The notes beneath the pieces are model-generated. The model did not search any database and was not told the DNA's origin. It saw only the letters and a list, made by a program, of their open reading frames with translations. A stretch of DNA of 64,000 bases from Bacillus sp. FJAT-49711 (lineage in GTDB: Bacteria; Bacillota; Bacilli; Bacillales; Bacillaceae_C), in contig NZ_JAGYPL010000004.1 of the NCBI RefSeq assembly GCF_018343715.1, forward strand, positions 124,001 through 188,000. Reading direction: 5' to 3'. Shown here piece after piece: positions 25,062-34,564 of the stretch. Positions within the stretch are counted from its first letter, which is position 1, and each line of letters begins with the position of its first letter. Made by a program: the position numbers and the translations under genes.

Positions 25062-25886
25062 ATGCCTCAGATTATAAGCATCAATTCTGAAAACAATGAT
25101 TTTCAAAGGTTCGAGGTTTTAAAGAAAAACCGTAACAAACGTCATAAATATAAAGAGTTTTTTGTTGAAGGTGTAAGGAATATTAACGAAGCGATTAGCA
25201 ATGAATGGGATATTAAGGCATTTATTTATTCTCCACAAAAACCGTTATCAAAATGGGGAAAAGATATACTAGCTAACTCCTCAGCCGGTATTCATTATGT
25301 GCTTCAAGCACATTTGATGGAAAAAATTAGCGATAAAGAAGACACGTCAGAATTGATTGCGATCGTCACGATGCCTGAAGATGATTTTTCTCGGATACGT
25401 GCGAATGAGCAAATGTTGGTCGTTGTATTTGATCGTCCTTCAAATAGAGGTAATCTTGGTTCGATTATTCGATCATGCGATGCACTTGGATGCCAAGGTC
25501 TAATTATGACCGGACATGCCGTCGATTTATATGACCCCGAAACAATACGAGCAACAATGGGATCTTTTTTCAATATGCCAACAATCCGTATATCTTCACC
25601 TAGCGATGTGAAAAATTGGGCAGAGTCATTAAAACAAACATATCCCGATTTACAAGTAGTTGGAACGAGTGCAACTGGCAGTGAAGAAATATATTATTGC
25701 GATTTTTCCAAACCGACCATTCTTCTTGTCGGAAATGAGACACAAGGACTAAGCCATTTTTACAAAGAAATGTGTGACCGCATGATTAATATCCCTATGT
25801 TCGGATCAGCTTCTTCGTTTAATGTCGCGTGTGCTGCTTCAATTATGCTGTATGAGGTTAGCAGGCAAAGGCAGTTGGGTTATTAA
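25062..25886 (+). CDS. TrmH/SpoU family RNA 2'-O-methyltransferase
   Basis: A 274-residue SPOUT-fold RNA methyltransferase. Residues about 10-105 are the substrate-binding domain (FEVLKKNRNKRHKYKEFFVEGVRN). The SpoU catalytic domain follows with motif 1 VFDRPSNRGNLGSIIRSCDA near 128, motif 2 LLVGNETQGLS near 223, and motif 3 IPMFGSASSFNVACAASIMLYE near 246. It transfers methyl from SAM to a ribose 2'-OH in rRNA or tRNA; the target cannot be told. It is 27 bases after the DUF3006 gene, so it could be the third gene of that operon. Confidence 0.88.
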   Translation: MPQIISINSENNDFQRFEVLKKNRNKRHKYKEFFVEGVRNINEAISNEWDIKAFIYSPQKPLSKWGKDILANSSAGIHYVLQAHLMEKISDKEDTSELIAIVTMPEDDFSRIRANEQMLVVVFDRPSNRGNLGSIIRSCDALGCQGLIMTGHAVDLYDPETIRATMGSFFNMPTIRISSPSDVKNWAESLKQTYPDLQVVGTSATGSEEIYYCDFSKPTILLVGNETQGLSHFYKEMCDRMINIPMFGSASSFNVACAASIMLYEVSRQRQLGY

Positions 25887-25921
25887 CGGACACTGCTAAA
25901 GAGAAAGACTAACTTACTAAG

Positions 25922-25945
25922 GTCCGGTGAAAACCGGGCTTTTTT
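25922..25945 (+). terminator. Terminator after the SpoU methyltransferase
   Basis: Stem GTCCGGT/ACCGGGC, GAAA loop, six Ts. Confidence 0.9.
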
Positions 25946-26015
25946 AGTGAAAGTTTTTGTTATTTTCTAAGTTTCCTCTAACTATATTGATTTAAAAAAG
26001 ACGCAACGAAGCGCC

Positions 26016-26246
26016 TTATTTTAAATTTAATTTATTCAATATTTCTTCTGATAAAAATTCATTTAATGAATTAGTATTTGACTGTTCCAAAATATTGGCC
26101 AACGCATAAAACTTGGCATATGCATTTTCTATATCTTCTAGTTCGGACAACATGATATTATCTGCGTATAGCTTTGTAAGTTCAACCGCCACATCATGCC
26201 GGTTTCTTTGTGATATCCCTTGTACAACTTCTATTTTATCTGACAT
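26016..26246 (-). CDS. Small hypothetical protein
   Basis: A 76-residue acidic, probably all-helical soluble protein that I do not recognise. It begins MSDKIEVVQGISQRNRHDVAVELTK and has a pattern of hydrophobic heptads (LYADNIMLSELEDIENAYAKF). GAAGGAG precedes the ATG by eight bases. It lies alone, 45 bases from the membrane-protein gene upstream. Confidence 0.65.
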   Translation of the reverse strand: MSDKIEVVQGISQRNRHDVAVELTKLYADNIMLSELEDIENAYAKFYALANILEQSNTNSLNEFLSEEILNKLNLK

Positions 26247-26291
26247 AGTTTCTTCTCCTTCTTTCTTTACTCCAATGCATCTTTTTAGAAC

Positions 26292-26606
26292 CTAGCAACT
26301 TTGTCGCGATATAGTATCAGTAAGTGCATTTAATAAGATCGTAACGATAATGAGAAAGGCTGAGGCAAATGCCACGGCGCCAATTGTATCCATAAGAGCA
26401 GACCAATCCTCGATCTTTACTAAATGATAGTTGTAGAAAATCTGAAAACATATTGAAATCGCACAAGCACTTGTACTTATAATGGAAAAGACGATCCACT
26501 TCTTATTCTCCTGCTTTCTATGATGTACGAGATTCATAACAGGAAGTATCCAAGCAATTAGTCCTAGCACAAGGCTGCCAATATTAAGCCAAGCATAATC
26601 AAGCAT
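26292..26606 (-). CDS. Small three-helix membrane protein
   Basis: A 104-residue membrane protein with hydrophobic segments at about residues 8-26, 38-60 and 74-97, and the conserved-looking stretch HLVKIEDWSALMDTIGAVAFAS. Similar Bacillus proteins are annotated as cytochrome c oxidase subunit 4-like, but nothing else here supports a respiratory role. AAGGGGGA lies ten bases before the ATG. It starts the accessory half of the window. Confidence 0.65.
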   Translation of the reverse strand: MLDYAWLNIGSLVLGLIAWILPVMNLVHHRKQENKKWIVFSIISTSACAISICFQIFYNYHLVKIEDWSALMDTIGAVAFASAFLIIVTILLNALTDTISRQSC

Positions 26607-26682
26607 ACAACATTCCCCCTTGCTTTATCTTATATGAAGAAATGACACATTCATATTTTGTAAATCATTTTTTAATAAACTA

Positions 26683-27306
26683 TTATTCAAGTAACGGCTT
26701 TATTTTCAATATCCCCAAATCTACTGATGTCTCTATATAGCCCAATATCTGATTAAACATAAAAACATTAAGTTTTTCATTTAAAACTTCCTTATCGTAC
26801 TCCATATCGCTTAATACAAATGGAATGTAGTTTTCAACCTCTTTGGACTTAACCTCATCTAAATCGAAAATCGAAGGAAAATGACTAAATATTTTTCTTA
26901 ATTCATTTGTGAAACCATAGTGTTCCAATAGCTTGCCATTTAGTAATCGGAAATCGTTATGGTATAACTTATGCAATCCTTCATCAGCATCCATTCTGTT
27001 CTTTAACCAAGATAGATTAAAACCTCTTAACCAAATATCATCAGCAATTAAATGGGCAAAATACCCCAATATATAATCATTTTTGTTTTTTATTTGAGGA
27101 ATATATTTATGTAAAAACCCGTCATAATCCGCTCTTCTAGTATAATCTTGCACATTTCCTATAAAAAAGTGAGATACATTTTTTTCTTCATATGAAAAAA
27201 CAGCATCAGGAGCAATGCTGCCTGCTAAAAATGATGTTTTATCTTCAATCGATAATGCTTCTGCAATCTTATGGCCAATAATCGAATGCATGATTCTTGA
27301 ACCCAT
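26683..27306 (-). CDS. Zinc-dependent phospholipase C/S1-P1 nuclease-like hydrolase
   Basis: A 207-residue cytosolic protein resembling the zinc-dependent phospholipase C-like family of Bacillus. Potential metal ligands are MHSIIGHKIAE near the start, FLAGSIAPDAVF near 27, SHFFIGN near 46 and YFAHLIADDIW near 85. It lacks a signal peptide, unlike the secreted phospholipases. The start at 27306 is chosen because GGTGGAGG lies directly upstream. Substrate unknown. Confidence 0.65.
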   Translation of the reverse strand: MGSRIMHSIIGHKIAEALSIEDKTSFLAGSIAPDAVFSYEEKNVSHFFIGNVQDYTRRADYDGFLHKYIPQIKNKNDYILGYFAHLIADDIWLRGFNLSWLKNRMDADEGLHKLYHNDFRLLNGKLLEHYGFTNELRKIFSHFPSIFDLDEVKSKEVENYIPFVLSDMEYDKEVLNEKLNVFMFNQILGYIETSVDLGILKIKPLLE

Positions 27307-27351
27307 GATTCCTCCACCTTTCAATAAATTCTTAATCAACCCTTCTACTTA

Positions 27352-27516
27352 TTACTTTAATTTATGGTTTTTATTTATTTCCCCATACAACTTATCTAAA
27401 GTTTCAATAAGCACTTCATTTTGGTCTATAATTGTCTTATTTTGGATATATTGAGATTTTAAGAGGTTGATGATAATTAATAAGCCAATAGTAATTATGA
27501 TTAATAAAATAAACAT
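27352..27516 (-). CDS. 54-residue single-helix membrane peptide
   Basis: MFILLIIITIGLLIIINLLK forms one N-terminal membrane helix. It is followed by about 34 polar residues (QNEVLIETLDKLYGEINKN), probably helical. AGAGGAG precedes the ATG. A second gene at 42769 encodes a peptide of the same design, so this is a small family of bitopic peptides, function unknown. Confidence 0.6.
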   Translation of the reverse strand: MFILLIIITIGLLIIINLLKSQYIQNKTIIDQNEVLIETLDKLYGEINKNHKLK

Positions 27517-27635
27517 TTCCCACTCCTCTTATCAAATATTTTTAATGTTATTCATGGGGATACATGTTAAAAAAAGAATACTGTATTAAAAATTAGTTCA
27601 AAATCAGGATGAGCAGCCTGAAACTACACTATAAG

Positions 27636-28076
27636 TTATTCAGCAAACTGATGCTTTGTATTAAGCATCTTTTTCGTTTCAATGCTGTTTTTTATTATAT
27701 TTAGTAAGAATTCTCTATCCTCCAAGTAAGCGTGATTTACTTTTTCTACTTCAGAAAGTGATTTCCAATCGACTTTTTCAATAATTTTATCTGGGTCATT
27801 GATGCCCTGACTTTCGCCAATTTTCTTCACCCTGAAATAGTGTGTTTTCACTTTTATATCTTTAATCGTAGTGTCCTTTATAAAAAACTTATCAACAACA
27901 ACCACTTCGTATCCTGTTTCCTCCATTACTTCTCTCACACAACATTCTTCAGGAGTTTCACCTTTTTCAATACCACCTGAAGGAATAGCCCATGCATCAG
28001 AATGAAAGCCTTTAACCATTAGGACTTCATTGTTTTCATTGATGCACACTGCAGCAGAACCGAACCATTCTTTCAT
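27636..28076 (-). CDS. Nudix hydrolase
   Basis: A 146-residue Nudix protein. The Nudix box runs from GGIEKGETPEECCVREVMEE to TGYE (about residues 34-57), with all Glu metal ligands. IPSGGIE and the C-terminal DWKSLSEVEKV resemble MutT/NudB-type proteins acting on nucleoside diphosphate derivatives. AGGGGGGAA lies before the ATG. One of six Nudix genes on this strand between 27.6 and 59 kb. Confidence 0.85.
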   Translation of the reverse strand: MKEWFGSAAVCINENNEVLMVKGFHSDAWAIPSGGIEKGETPEECCVREVMEETGYEVVVVDKFFIKDTTIKDIKVKTHYFRVKKIGESQGINDPDKIIEKVDWKSLSEVEKVNHAYLEDREFLLNIIKNSIETKKMLNTKHQFAE

Positions 28077-28159
28077 AAAAGTTCCCCCCTATAATACTTT
28101 AAAACTCGCTTACCTCGAATAGGATATGACAGATCTATGTGTTTCTTACTGACAACAAT

Positions 28160-28568
28160 TTATTTTTTCCGGATTACTATTTTTTCTTCTTTTCCTTCCC
28201 ATTGGATTTGAATAGGAATACTATCAGGAACGGCATCACATGCCCCACTACACACTTCATCAATTTCAAATTCATCTTGGTTTCTTAATTCGCCTTCTCC
28301 TAGAATTGAGGTATGTGAAGATTCATATACTTCAAATTTAAAATTTAAAGGTTTATTCCCATCTCCAAAATAAGAGGTCGTAAAGGTTCTATTACTATCT
28401 TTTTCGCTCTCCATTTTCACAAACCAATTATCACTTTTCCCTTCAAAATATTGTTTTTTAAATTCAGTATTTTCATCCGTACAAGCAACAAGAATTATCA
28501 ATATTACAAGAAATCCAATTAGGAATAAAAATATATTATTGTCTCTCCAAAAAAAAATGAGTATTCAT
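28160..28568 (-). pseudogene. Lipoprotein gene frameshifted at a nine-T tract
   Basis: From an ATG at 28568, with GAGG six bases upstream, the frame starts MNTHFF and then reaches a run of nine Ts (28551-28559 in plus coordinates as As), after which it stops. Dropping one T joins it to an intact frame: DNNIFLFLIGFLVILIILVACTDEN, a lipoprotein signal with lipobox LVAC, and about 100 residues of secreted beta-rich domain with a Cys pair (EVCSGACDAVP). Total length is one base more than a multiple of three, as expected. The downstream frame could still start at TTG 28501 but would lose most of the signal peptide. Confidence 0.7.
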
Positions 28569-28616
28569 ATTGGACCTCAACTTATCTTATTTGACATCTA
28601 TCTACTTTACAAACTA

Positions 28617-29516
28617 CTAATTTCCTAACATAACATCGAAGTCTTTAACATAAACTGCGTTTCCAGTTATCTCTATATCATAACCACCTTCATTATTTAA
28701 AACCCGCACTATTATCCGACCATCTTTATCAATTTCCTGACCCTGCTCTACGAGAAGATTCAGTGATTCTTCAAATTCACTTTTTATATATTTCGCAAAA
28801 TAGGCACCCATTACCCCAGAAGCAGTTCCCGTAACTGCATCCTCTATTGTGCCTGAGAAAGGTGAAGAAAAGTGTCTGGCGTGCATATCGGCATTCGGAT
28901 CATAGGTTTCTAAACAAAATGGATGAATAGATGCTTTTGGCATTTCAGTTAATAATGAAGGAAATAACTTATTATTTGGTTTCATTTTCTTAAAGGCATC
29001 AAGTGTTTTTATTGGAATTAAAAGTGTCCAAGTTCCTGTACTTCCATATAGAATCGGTAATTCAATGTCAATATCAGCTAAGTTAATTCCTATTGAGTTA
29101 GCTAAGTCTTTTATCGAACCTTTAAATTCTTTAAATTGGGGTGAAGCTTGCTTCATAGTTATGTATATTCCTTTATCAGCAGTCAAATCAATCTTGACTG
29201 GTAAAACCCCCGCTTTTGTTTCGATTGTCAAATCTGTTTTATCCCCTAATAAGCCTCTCGTTTTTAATGCATAAATGGTTGCCATTGTTGCGTGTCCGCA
29301 AAGATTCATTTCGTGTCCTGGAGTAAAATACCTTATTCTAATGTCAGCTTTGTTAGATTTCACTGGAAAAGAAGTTTCATTAAAACCTACTTTTAAAGCA
29401 ACTTCTTGCATTTCCTCAACAGTTAAGTCATCTCCGTTTAAAACAACCCCTGCCGGATTCCCTTTATGAGGTTCATTGCTAAAAGCATCATAGTGATAAA
29501 CCTTTACTGATTTCAT
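28617..29516 (-). CDS. PhzF family isomerase/epimerase
   Basis: A 299-residue PhzF-like protein with the duplicated diaminopimelate epimerase-like fold. Family sites are [18 protein letters not shown] at the N-terminus, the catalytic Glu region GFNETSFPV near 45, [19 protein letters not shown] near 63, and [16 protein letters not shown] near 228. It probably isomerises a small hydroxy- or amino-acid substrate. No phenazine genes are present. AGGGGAG lies before the ATG. Stands alone. Confidence 0.9.
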   Translation of the reverse strand: MKSVKVYHYDAFSNEPHKGNPAGVVLNGDDLTVEEMQEVALKVGFNETSFPVKSNKADIRIRYFTPGHEMNLCGHATMATIYALKTRGLLGDKTDLTIETKAGVLPVKIDLTADKGIYITMKQASPQFKEFKGSIKDLANSIGINLADIDIELPILYGSTGTWTLLIPIKTLDAFKKMKPNNKLFPSLLTEMPKASIHPFCLETYDPNADMHARHFSSPFSGTIEDAVTGTASGVMGAYFAKYIKSEFEESLNLLVEQGQEIDKDGRIIVRVLNNEGGYDIEITGNAVYVKDFDVMLGN

Positions 29517-29578
29517 GTGTTAATTCTCCCCTTGTGAGTTTTCCAAATAGTGTATATCCTTTATTTTACTATTAATCT

Positions 29579-29821
29579 TTATATAGGCCTTACGGAAAAC
29601 ATTGTTCCATAGGTACCGACTAAGTTACAGGGGATAGTTGGATAATCAATTGAATTAGCTATTCTGACTAACATCTCAGCAGAAACCTTATCAGAAATTT
29701 TTTTATCCACACTAAACCTATATTGCAGATTATCTCTTTCGAAAACTACCTTTTTTCTTAATAGCTTCAACAAAAACTGCGTTAATCCTTCTCGATTAAC
29801 GCCCCGTTTGCTTAAATACAA
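29579..29821 (-). CDS. Hypothetical ORF, possibly a gene fragment
   Basis: Up to 80 residues from a TTG, with no ribosome binding site and a stop just upstream in frame, so it may be the tail of a broken gene. The last part, SAEMLVRIANSIDYPTIPCNLVGTYG, looks protein-like but I do not recognise it. Its early part overlaps a GCGTTAATC hairpin repeat seen elsewhere in the window. Confidence 0.35.
   Translation of the reverse strand: MYLSKRGVNREGLTQFLLKLLRKKVVFERDNLQYRFSVDKKISDKVSAEMLVRIANSIDYPTIPCNLVGTYGTMFSVRPI
29779..29802. repeat. GCGTTAATC hairpin repeat, copy A
   Basis: GCGTTAATC and its complement GATTAACGC are separated by six bases. The same motif recurs at 41503, 51718 and 56825. Confidence 0.6.
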
Positions 29822-30143
29822 TAGTTCACAAATTTACTTTGCTAGAAATGGTAAGCTCTTAATGTATCTTCACAAAGTCTTTATTTAAGTCTGATTATTT
29901 TCCAAGCAGACGATTACTTTTTATTGGCATAAAATAAAAACCAACCAACAATGGTAAATCTTCCATAGATAAATTTCCACCCCAAAATTCAAATTATAGT
30001 TCTTTTTGATAGAAAGACTATCGAATACTGAAGCCAGAGCCTTCGTTTAAAAATTCCATTTTGAAAAATAGGATAAATAAAACAAGATTCCCATCTTACT
30101 ATCAATTAATTCTTCGTTCTTTAAAAACACATTAGTAATTTTT
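29822..30143. other. Intergenic region, nothing recognised
   Basis: A 320-base AT-rich gap between a doubtful ORF and the Nudix-NTPase gene. No coding frame, hairpin terminator or motif could be supported. Confidence 0.4.
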
Positions 30144-31163
30144 TTACAAAGTACAAGAGTCTAAAGCTTTCTGAATATCTTTCACAAAAAATTCTGATAT
30201 CACATCACGATTTAATTCATTTAAATTTATTAACTTTACTTTCTTTGAAAATTTGATTTTGTCTATTTCTGAATGACTGTCTAAAGGAACTGTCCCAAGA
30301 ACAATATGATTATTGGAAATAATGTCTTGCACTATTTTTTGAAAATTGGTTGATAGCATCTGCATAAATCCAATTTCATCGATTACTATTATTTTTTTTG
30401 AAGACAAGGAGTCTTGTAATATTTTTATAGCAAACTTTTCGAATCTTTCTATATCAATTCCGTATCTGCCAATTCGAGTTTTGCTAGGGCTTTCCACATT
30501 TGCTATTTCTACACTTTCCCCATTAATGGATATACATCTGAAACCAATTCGGCTATTTGAATTTGTTATTTCCTCCGTATAAAACCCTCCACAAATATCA
30601 GAGCCAATCTCATTAATAAGTTTCTTTATCATAGTGGTCTTGCCCATTCTAGGCTTTCCTGTAAGTAAAAAAACACTTTTAGAATCCTCATGTCCTCCAT
30701 CTAATCTTGACAACAACTTATAATTAGGAGGGTTCAAATTCCATGTCTCATATGGAATTGAGTTTACTGCATTTAATGCATCAAGCGTACGTGATTTTAC
30801 ATTAGGCCGTTTTATATATTGATCAATATTAGTCTTATCCAACTCTACATACTTAGCTTCCAGAATCTCTTCAGGTTGAATGATTATTTCACCACTAACA
30901 TATTCCGCATTAAAAACCACAGACAAGACATGAATCCTTTCATTGTAGTAAACTCCAGTTATTCCTAAAGGGCGAATCACAACTCCTGTTTCTTCAAGAA
31001 CCTCCCTACAGACAGCAACATCTAAAGGTTCTCCAGCCTCAACAAATCCTCCTGGCATTTCCCAAGTGTCAGATCTGAAATGTGTACGGACTAATAAAAC
31101 ATGTCCATTCTCATCCTTAACAAGTGCCGAAACAGCAATTAAATGTTTTAACTCTTCATCCAT
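30144..31163 (-). CDS. Nudix hydrolase fused to a THEP1-like P-loop nucleoside triphosphatase
   Basis: A 339-residue two-domain cytosolic protein. Residues about 5-145 are a Nudix domain; its box begins GGFVEAGEPLDVAVCREVLE near residue 38 and keeps the REVLEETG core. Residues about 160-335 look like the THEP1/NTPCR (DUF265) NTPase: Walker A LLTGKPRMGKTTMIKKL, the family GGFYTEEI, GFRCISING, Walker B KIIVIDEIGFMQ, and LGTVPL. THEP1 proteins hydrolyse NTPs, with a signature role still unknown. A single continuous frame and strong domain motifs make the fusion real. No operon partner is visible. Confidence 0.85.
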   Translation of the reverse strand: MDEELKHLIAVSALVKDENGHVLLVRTHFRSDTWEMPGGFVEAGEPLDVAVCREVLEETGVVIRPLGITGVYYNERIHVLSVVFNAEYVSGEIIIQPEEILEAKYVELDKTNIDQYIKRPNVKSRTLDALNAVNSIPYETWNLNPPNYKLLSRLDGGHEDSKSVFLLTGKPRMGKTTMIKKLINEIGSDICGGFYTEEITNSNSRIGFRCISINGESVEIANVESPSKTRIGRYGIDIERFEKFAIKILQDSLSSKKIIVIDEIGFMQMLSTNFQKIVQDIISNNHIVLGTVPLDSHSEIDKIKFSKKVKLINLNELNRDVISEFFVKDIQKALDSCTL

Positions 31164-31435
31164 CCTTTAACACCGCCAATTCAATTATTATGCAGTTTGA
31201 GGTTTATACCAACTTTACGTTTCATCAATCATTATATAGATGAATAATATTGAGTCATTACTAAATCTTAAAACCTTTTTCTTAATAGCCCTTTATTGGA
31301 TTCAAGTCAAAATTAATCAAAATGATGATTATACATAGGGAAAACCTTTGATTTCGATCGAAAAACAGGGAATTGAGTATTTTAATAGACATATAGGATG
31401 AGTAAATTATTGTTTCTTATTTAAGAAAAGCCTCA
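31164..31435. other. Intergenic region upstream of the Nudix-NTPase gene
   Basis: About 270 bases; must contain the minus-strand promoter of the fusion gene. Nothing else recognised. Confidence 0.4.
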
Positions 31436-31610
31436 TTAGTTCAACAATTCGCTTGGAGGTCTACTCAATCGGGTGTCAGGTTTATAATATTTTGTTACCC
31501 AATGGTTTAATGATACTTCTTTGAAACCAATACTATCTCATATAACTTTTTCGCAGGATCTCCTTTAACAAATTCTAGCTTCACTATTTTTTCACCGCAA
31601 CATAATTACA
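31436..31610 (-). pseudogene. C-terminal remnant of a GNAT acetyltransferase
   Basis: Two minus-strand frames join to read KLEFVKGDPAKKLYE, then SIGFKEVSLNHWVTKYY and a stop at 31436. GDPAKKLYExxGFKEV is the typical end of a GNAT domain. A two-base insertion separates the halves and the front of the gene is absent. Confidence 0.65.
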
Positions 31611-31736
31611 TTTACAAGGAATAATACAAAAAGAACCTTGGAGGACTATTGAAGATTAAAAGCTTAACGAAACATATAAATGCAGACATCCTTTGTAAAT
31701 AGATTCTTCCATTAGAATTGCACCCAGGAATAACAT

Positions 31737-32552
31737 TCACACAATAAATTTTGTAAACCAAGCTATGTATCTTGCCCCCCAGATGAACAAAAATTGAGCA
31801 AGTATTGTACCAAACAACCTTGAAGTTACCATCATTAGCGACATAGTTTTTAGCTTATTATAACTTCCTCGTTGATTAACAACGTCATCTGCAATTACCG
31901 ATATTTTTGGATCAATAAAAATAACTAAAAGTATCGTTGCTATACCGTTTATTAGTCCTGATGCCATAATTGCTGTAGATCCCCTTTCAGGAACTAATAA
32001 AGCTGCGTAGAGTGCAGATAAAACTCCAATTGTATAGATTGCTGTAATGACCATATTCACACAAAATAGTTTAAAGGGAACATCTTTTACTTTTGTATCC
32101 CGCAAATATGTAAACTTCGGTAGACTAAAATGTGTTATGCCGCGCTTTATGTAATGTAGGGAAAAAATCCTTTTAATTAAGAAAGGCACAGATCCTTTTT
32201 CCTCCGATAAATGAATGATTGCTCTCGAAAATAGGGCTATAAAAGTAGGTAGGAGAATAATCCCAAATATTGTTCCAAATGTTGATGCACCAATAAGAAC
32301 TCGAAATTGAGTTTCAACAAACTCCAAAGTATTATCTTGTGAAGCAGTATCAATTAAACTACCTGTAAATGGTTGTTGCATCATATTCGCTAATCTTGAA
32401 ACGATAACCATAATATTAAATAGGGATAAAGCTGAAGCTATCATTTTAACTCTCGCACCTGATAACCTTACGGCATAGGCTAGTGTTTCTATTGAGTGGA
32501 TGATAAAAATAAACAAAGCTATAAATAATAATTTTCCAGTTAAGAATTCCAA
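31737..32552 (-). CDS. amj: Lipid II flippase Amj
   Basis: A 271-residue membrane protein matching Amj (YdaH), the alternate lipid II flippase that substitutes for MurJ in B. subtilis. About six to seven helices; recognisable parts are FIIHSIETLAYAVRLSGAR near residue 17, LFNIMVIVSRLANMMQQPF near 44, and the closing SRLFGTILAQFLFIWGARY. It starts at a TTG with GAAGG seven bases upstream. In B. subtilis amj is induced by SigM; no SigM promoter was identified here. Confidence 0.88.
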   Translation of the reverse strand: MEFLTGKLLFIALFIFIIHSIETLAYAVRLSGARVKMIASALSLFNIMVIVSRLANMMQQPFTGSLIDTASQDNTLEFVETQFRVLIGASTFGTIFGIILLPTFIALFSRAIIHLSEEKGSVPFLIKRIFSLHYIKRGITHFSLPKFTYLRDTKVKDVPFKLFCVNMVITAIYTIGVLSALYAALLVPERGSTAIMASGLINGIATILLVIFIDPKISVIADDVVNQRGSYNKLKTMSLMMVTSRLFGTILAQFLFIWGARYIAWFTKFIV

Positions 32553-33453
32553 TCTGTAACCTTCTTTTTCAAATGAAATTTAGTATCCTAATTTTACCAT
32601 ATGCAGTTTTTTTGTACTAACCTTCCTATTAGTAAGTTTGTATAATAAATCTCTTACACCCATAATCTTAAGTCAGGACATAAGTGCTGTTTCGATTTAT
32701 TAATTATAAAATAAATGTTCTAACAATAATTTTCTACTATGTTTAAATATTAATCATTAAACATTGGATAATTAGTGTTACTTTATTTTATCATTGCTCT
32801 TCAACTAAACTGCCCTTCGTTAAGTACAATACTTCGCAACCTTTTTTTACACCTTCATTAACTTAATCCTTAAAATGTGTTATCCATGCAAAAAGACGCC
32901 ATCTTATTAAAGAAAAACGCCCAATTGTTGAATAGCTGGACTAATTAGAAACTCCATTCAAAGAACTTTGCAAGAATGAAAAGTGGTACTCCAACGAGTA
33001 ATAAGCCAGCATGGCCTAAAACATGAGAAATGAAAGTCATTCTTGCTGCTGAAATGCTCTTGATTAGGGAACGTAAAAGTTTGTTGACGCTAGCTTTTGC
33101 TTAAAGGTAAAAAGTGTAGTTTCCTCGAATATAATAAATACCTATCCAAAGGTTATATAAAGGTTAATTTAACGATTGTTGTGTTTGGTGGGGAAATACT
33201 CATATGGATAAAAGAACTCGTTTAAATGAACATTTGATGTCACAGCCCCCCTCGCCCAAAATGGCTAAAACTTTCATCGATCTCCTAAAGGGAAGCAATT
33301 TTATGTCTCTAGGATGACGTTTAACGATAGCCTGTTAATTTACTTAGGACTGTACACGTGCTTTATTGCTGTTTGAAGCTAACACATGCCTTGTTTAGAA
33401 TTCTCTGGTTGCTGTTTAGAAAAATCGAAGATTAAATGAAAAGGGGAAACAAA
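32553..33453. other. 900-base gap with gene remnants
   Basis: On the minus strand near 32950-33090 a frame reads SVNKLLRSLIKSISAARMT and GHAGLLLVGVPLFILAKFFE before a stop. This looks like the end of a lost membrane protein. A possible 37-residue plus-strand ORF is listed separately. Otherwise nothing supported. Confidence 0.4.
33204..33317 (+). CDS. Possible 37-residue peptide
   Basis: Starts MDKRTRLNEHLMSQPPSPKM with GGTGGGGA about nine bases before the ATG and ends LLKGSNFMSLG. It is basic and has no membrane segment. No homologue is recalled; the good ribosome site is the only strong support. Confidence 0.3.
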   Translation: MDKRTRLNEHLMSQPPSPKMAKTFIDLLKGSNFMSLG

Positions 33454-33852
33454 ATGAAAACAAAATGGCTTTTGAGTAGTAGTGCCGTGATGATGGGTTT
33501 GTTGGGGTTGGCAGGAACCTTTATTCCCGAAGAGATTTCAAAAATATTAGGGATTGACCCTTCACCCATTACTCTGATTCTTCTGCAAATCATCGGAGGT
33601 CTATATTTAGGGTTCGCAATGTTGAACTGGTTTACACGTTCTGCCCTGATCGGCGGCATCTATAACAAACCTGTCGTATTGGGAAATCTAATACATTACA
33701 TCGTTGTCTTTTTTGCTCTAATCCGGCAGTTGGCGGAGCAGTTTCATTTCATATTCGTTATTTTGACATTAGTTTATCTTGGGTTTGCCGTCTGGTTTAC
33801 ATTGGTTATGCGCTCGAATCCTCTAAGCAATCAATCAAAAATGTCTGTCTAA
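33454..33852 (+). CDS. Small four-helix membrane protein
   Basis: A 132-residue integral membrane protein with about four hydrophobic segments (residues 6-25, 40-62, 72-96, 100-120). It begins MKTKWLLSSSAVMMGLLGLA. I do not recognise the family with certainty. The ATG at 33454 is used since AAAAGGGG lies nine bases upstream; ATG at 33436 would place that site inside the gene. One of few plus-strand genes in this region. Confidence 0.65.
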   Translation: MKTKWLLSSSAVMMGLLGLAGTFIPEEISKILGIDPSPITLILLQIIGGLYLGFAMLNWFTRSALIGGIYNKPVVLGNLIHYIVVFFALIRQLAEQFHFIFVILTLVYLGFAVWFTLVMRSNPLSNQSKMSV

Positions 33853-34125
33853 CGCATAGTAAACGGGGATTTATATTGGGGGTCTCTCTTTTTAAGTTCA
33901 CTATGCTGAACTAGTCTTTTGAGCAACACTAAGGATATTAAAAGACAAAAATTCCTACTTTTATATTGAAAGAAGGAATTTTTCTTTTTATTCCACTATG
34001 AAAATTTAAGTTAAAGATTACAAGTATCTAGCAGTCTAATTTTTTAAAATCATGATAAATCTTTCAAGCTTTTTTATTTGTTTTCCCTTTGTTTTTAAGA
34101 GATGGGTTATGAACTTAATAACAAG

Positions 34126-34353
34126 TTAAAGACTTTCGAAAAGAATGTCTTTTTTTCTATTTAAAAGTTTAATCTGGATACTTTGAATACCTACTATTTC
34201 TGCGTTTAAGTGTTTTAGTTTTTGTAAATCTTGCATCCAGTTTAATAGTTTCATAAAACCCTCTTCATTGTTTACAAACGTAAGAGGATCTCCGAAATAA
34301 CGATCTACAGTAATGCTAACCTCCCCTTTGGTCGAATAAGAAAAAGCCACCAA
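34126..34353 (-). CDS. Small hypothetical protein
   Basis: 75 residues, starting MVAFSYSTKGEVSITVDRYF, alternating beta-like hydrophobic pattern then helices. GAGGTTAG-type site upstream. Not recognised. Confidence 0.45.
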   Translation of the reverse strand: MVAFSYSTKGEVSITVDRYFGDPLTFVNNEEGFMKLLNWMQDLQKLKHLNAEIVGIQSIQIKLLNRKKDILFESL

Positions 34354-34564
34354 ATTGGTTGCTGGATCTTTAACTCTTGCACCCTTTAGTTTGAGTATAT
34401 TTTTTCACAAACTCGTTATTGAAGTTAAATGAGATACTATATCAAATTATAAGAAAAGCACGACATATCTCAAGCTAAGGTTATATTAATTAAACTCCGC
34501 AAATAGGAATTTACTGAATAGAATTCTCCTCTTTCCCTAAGTACACAAATACCGGCATATGTTA

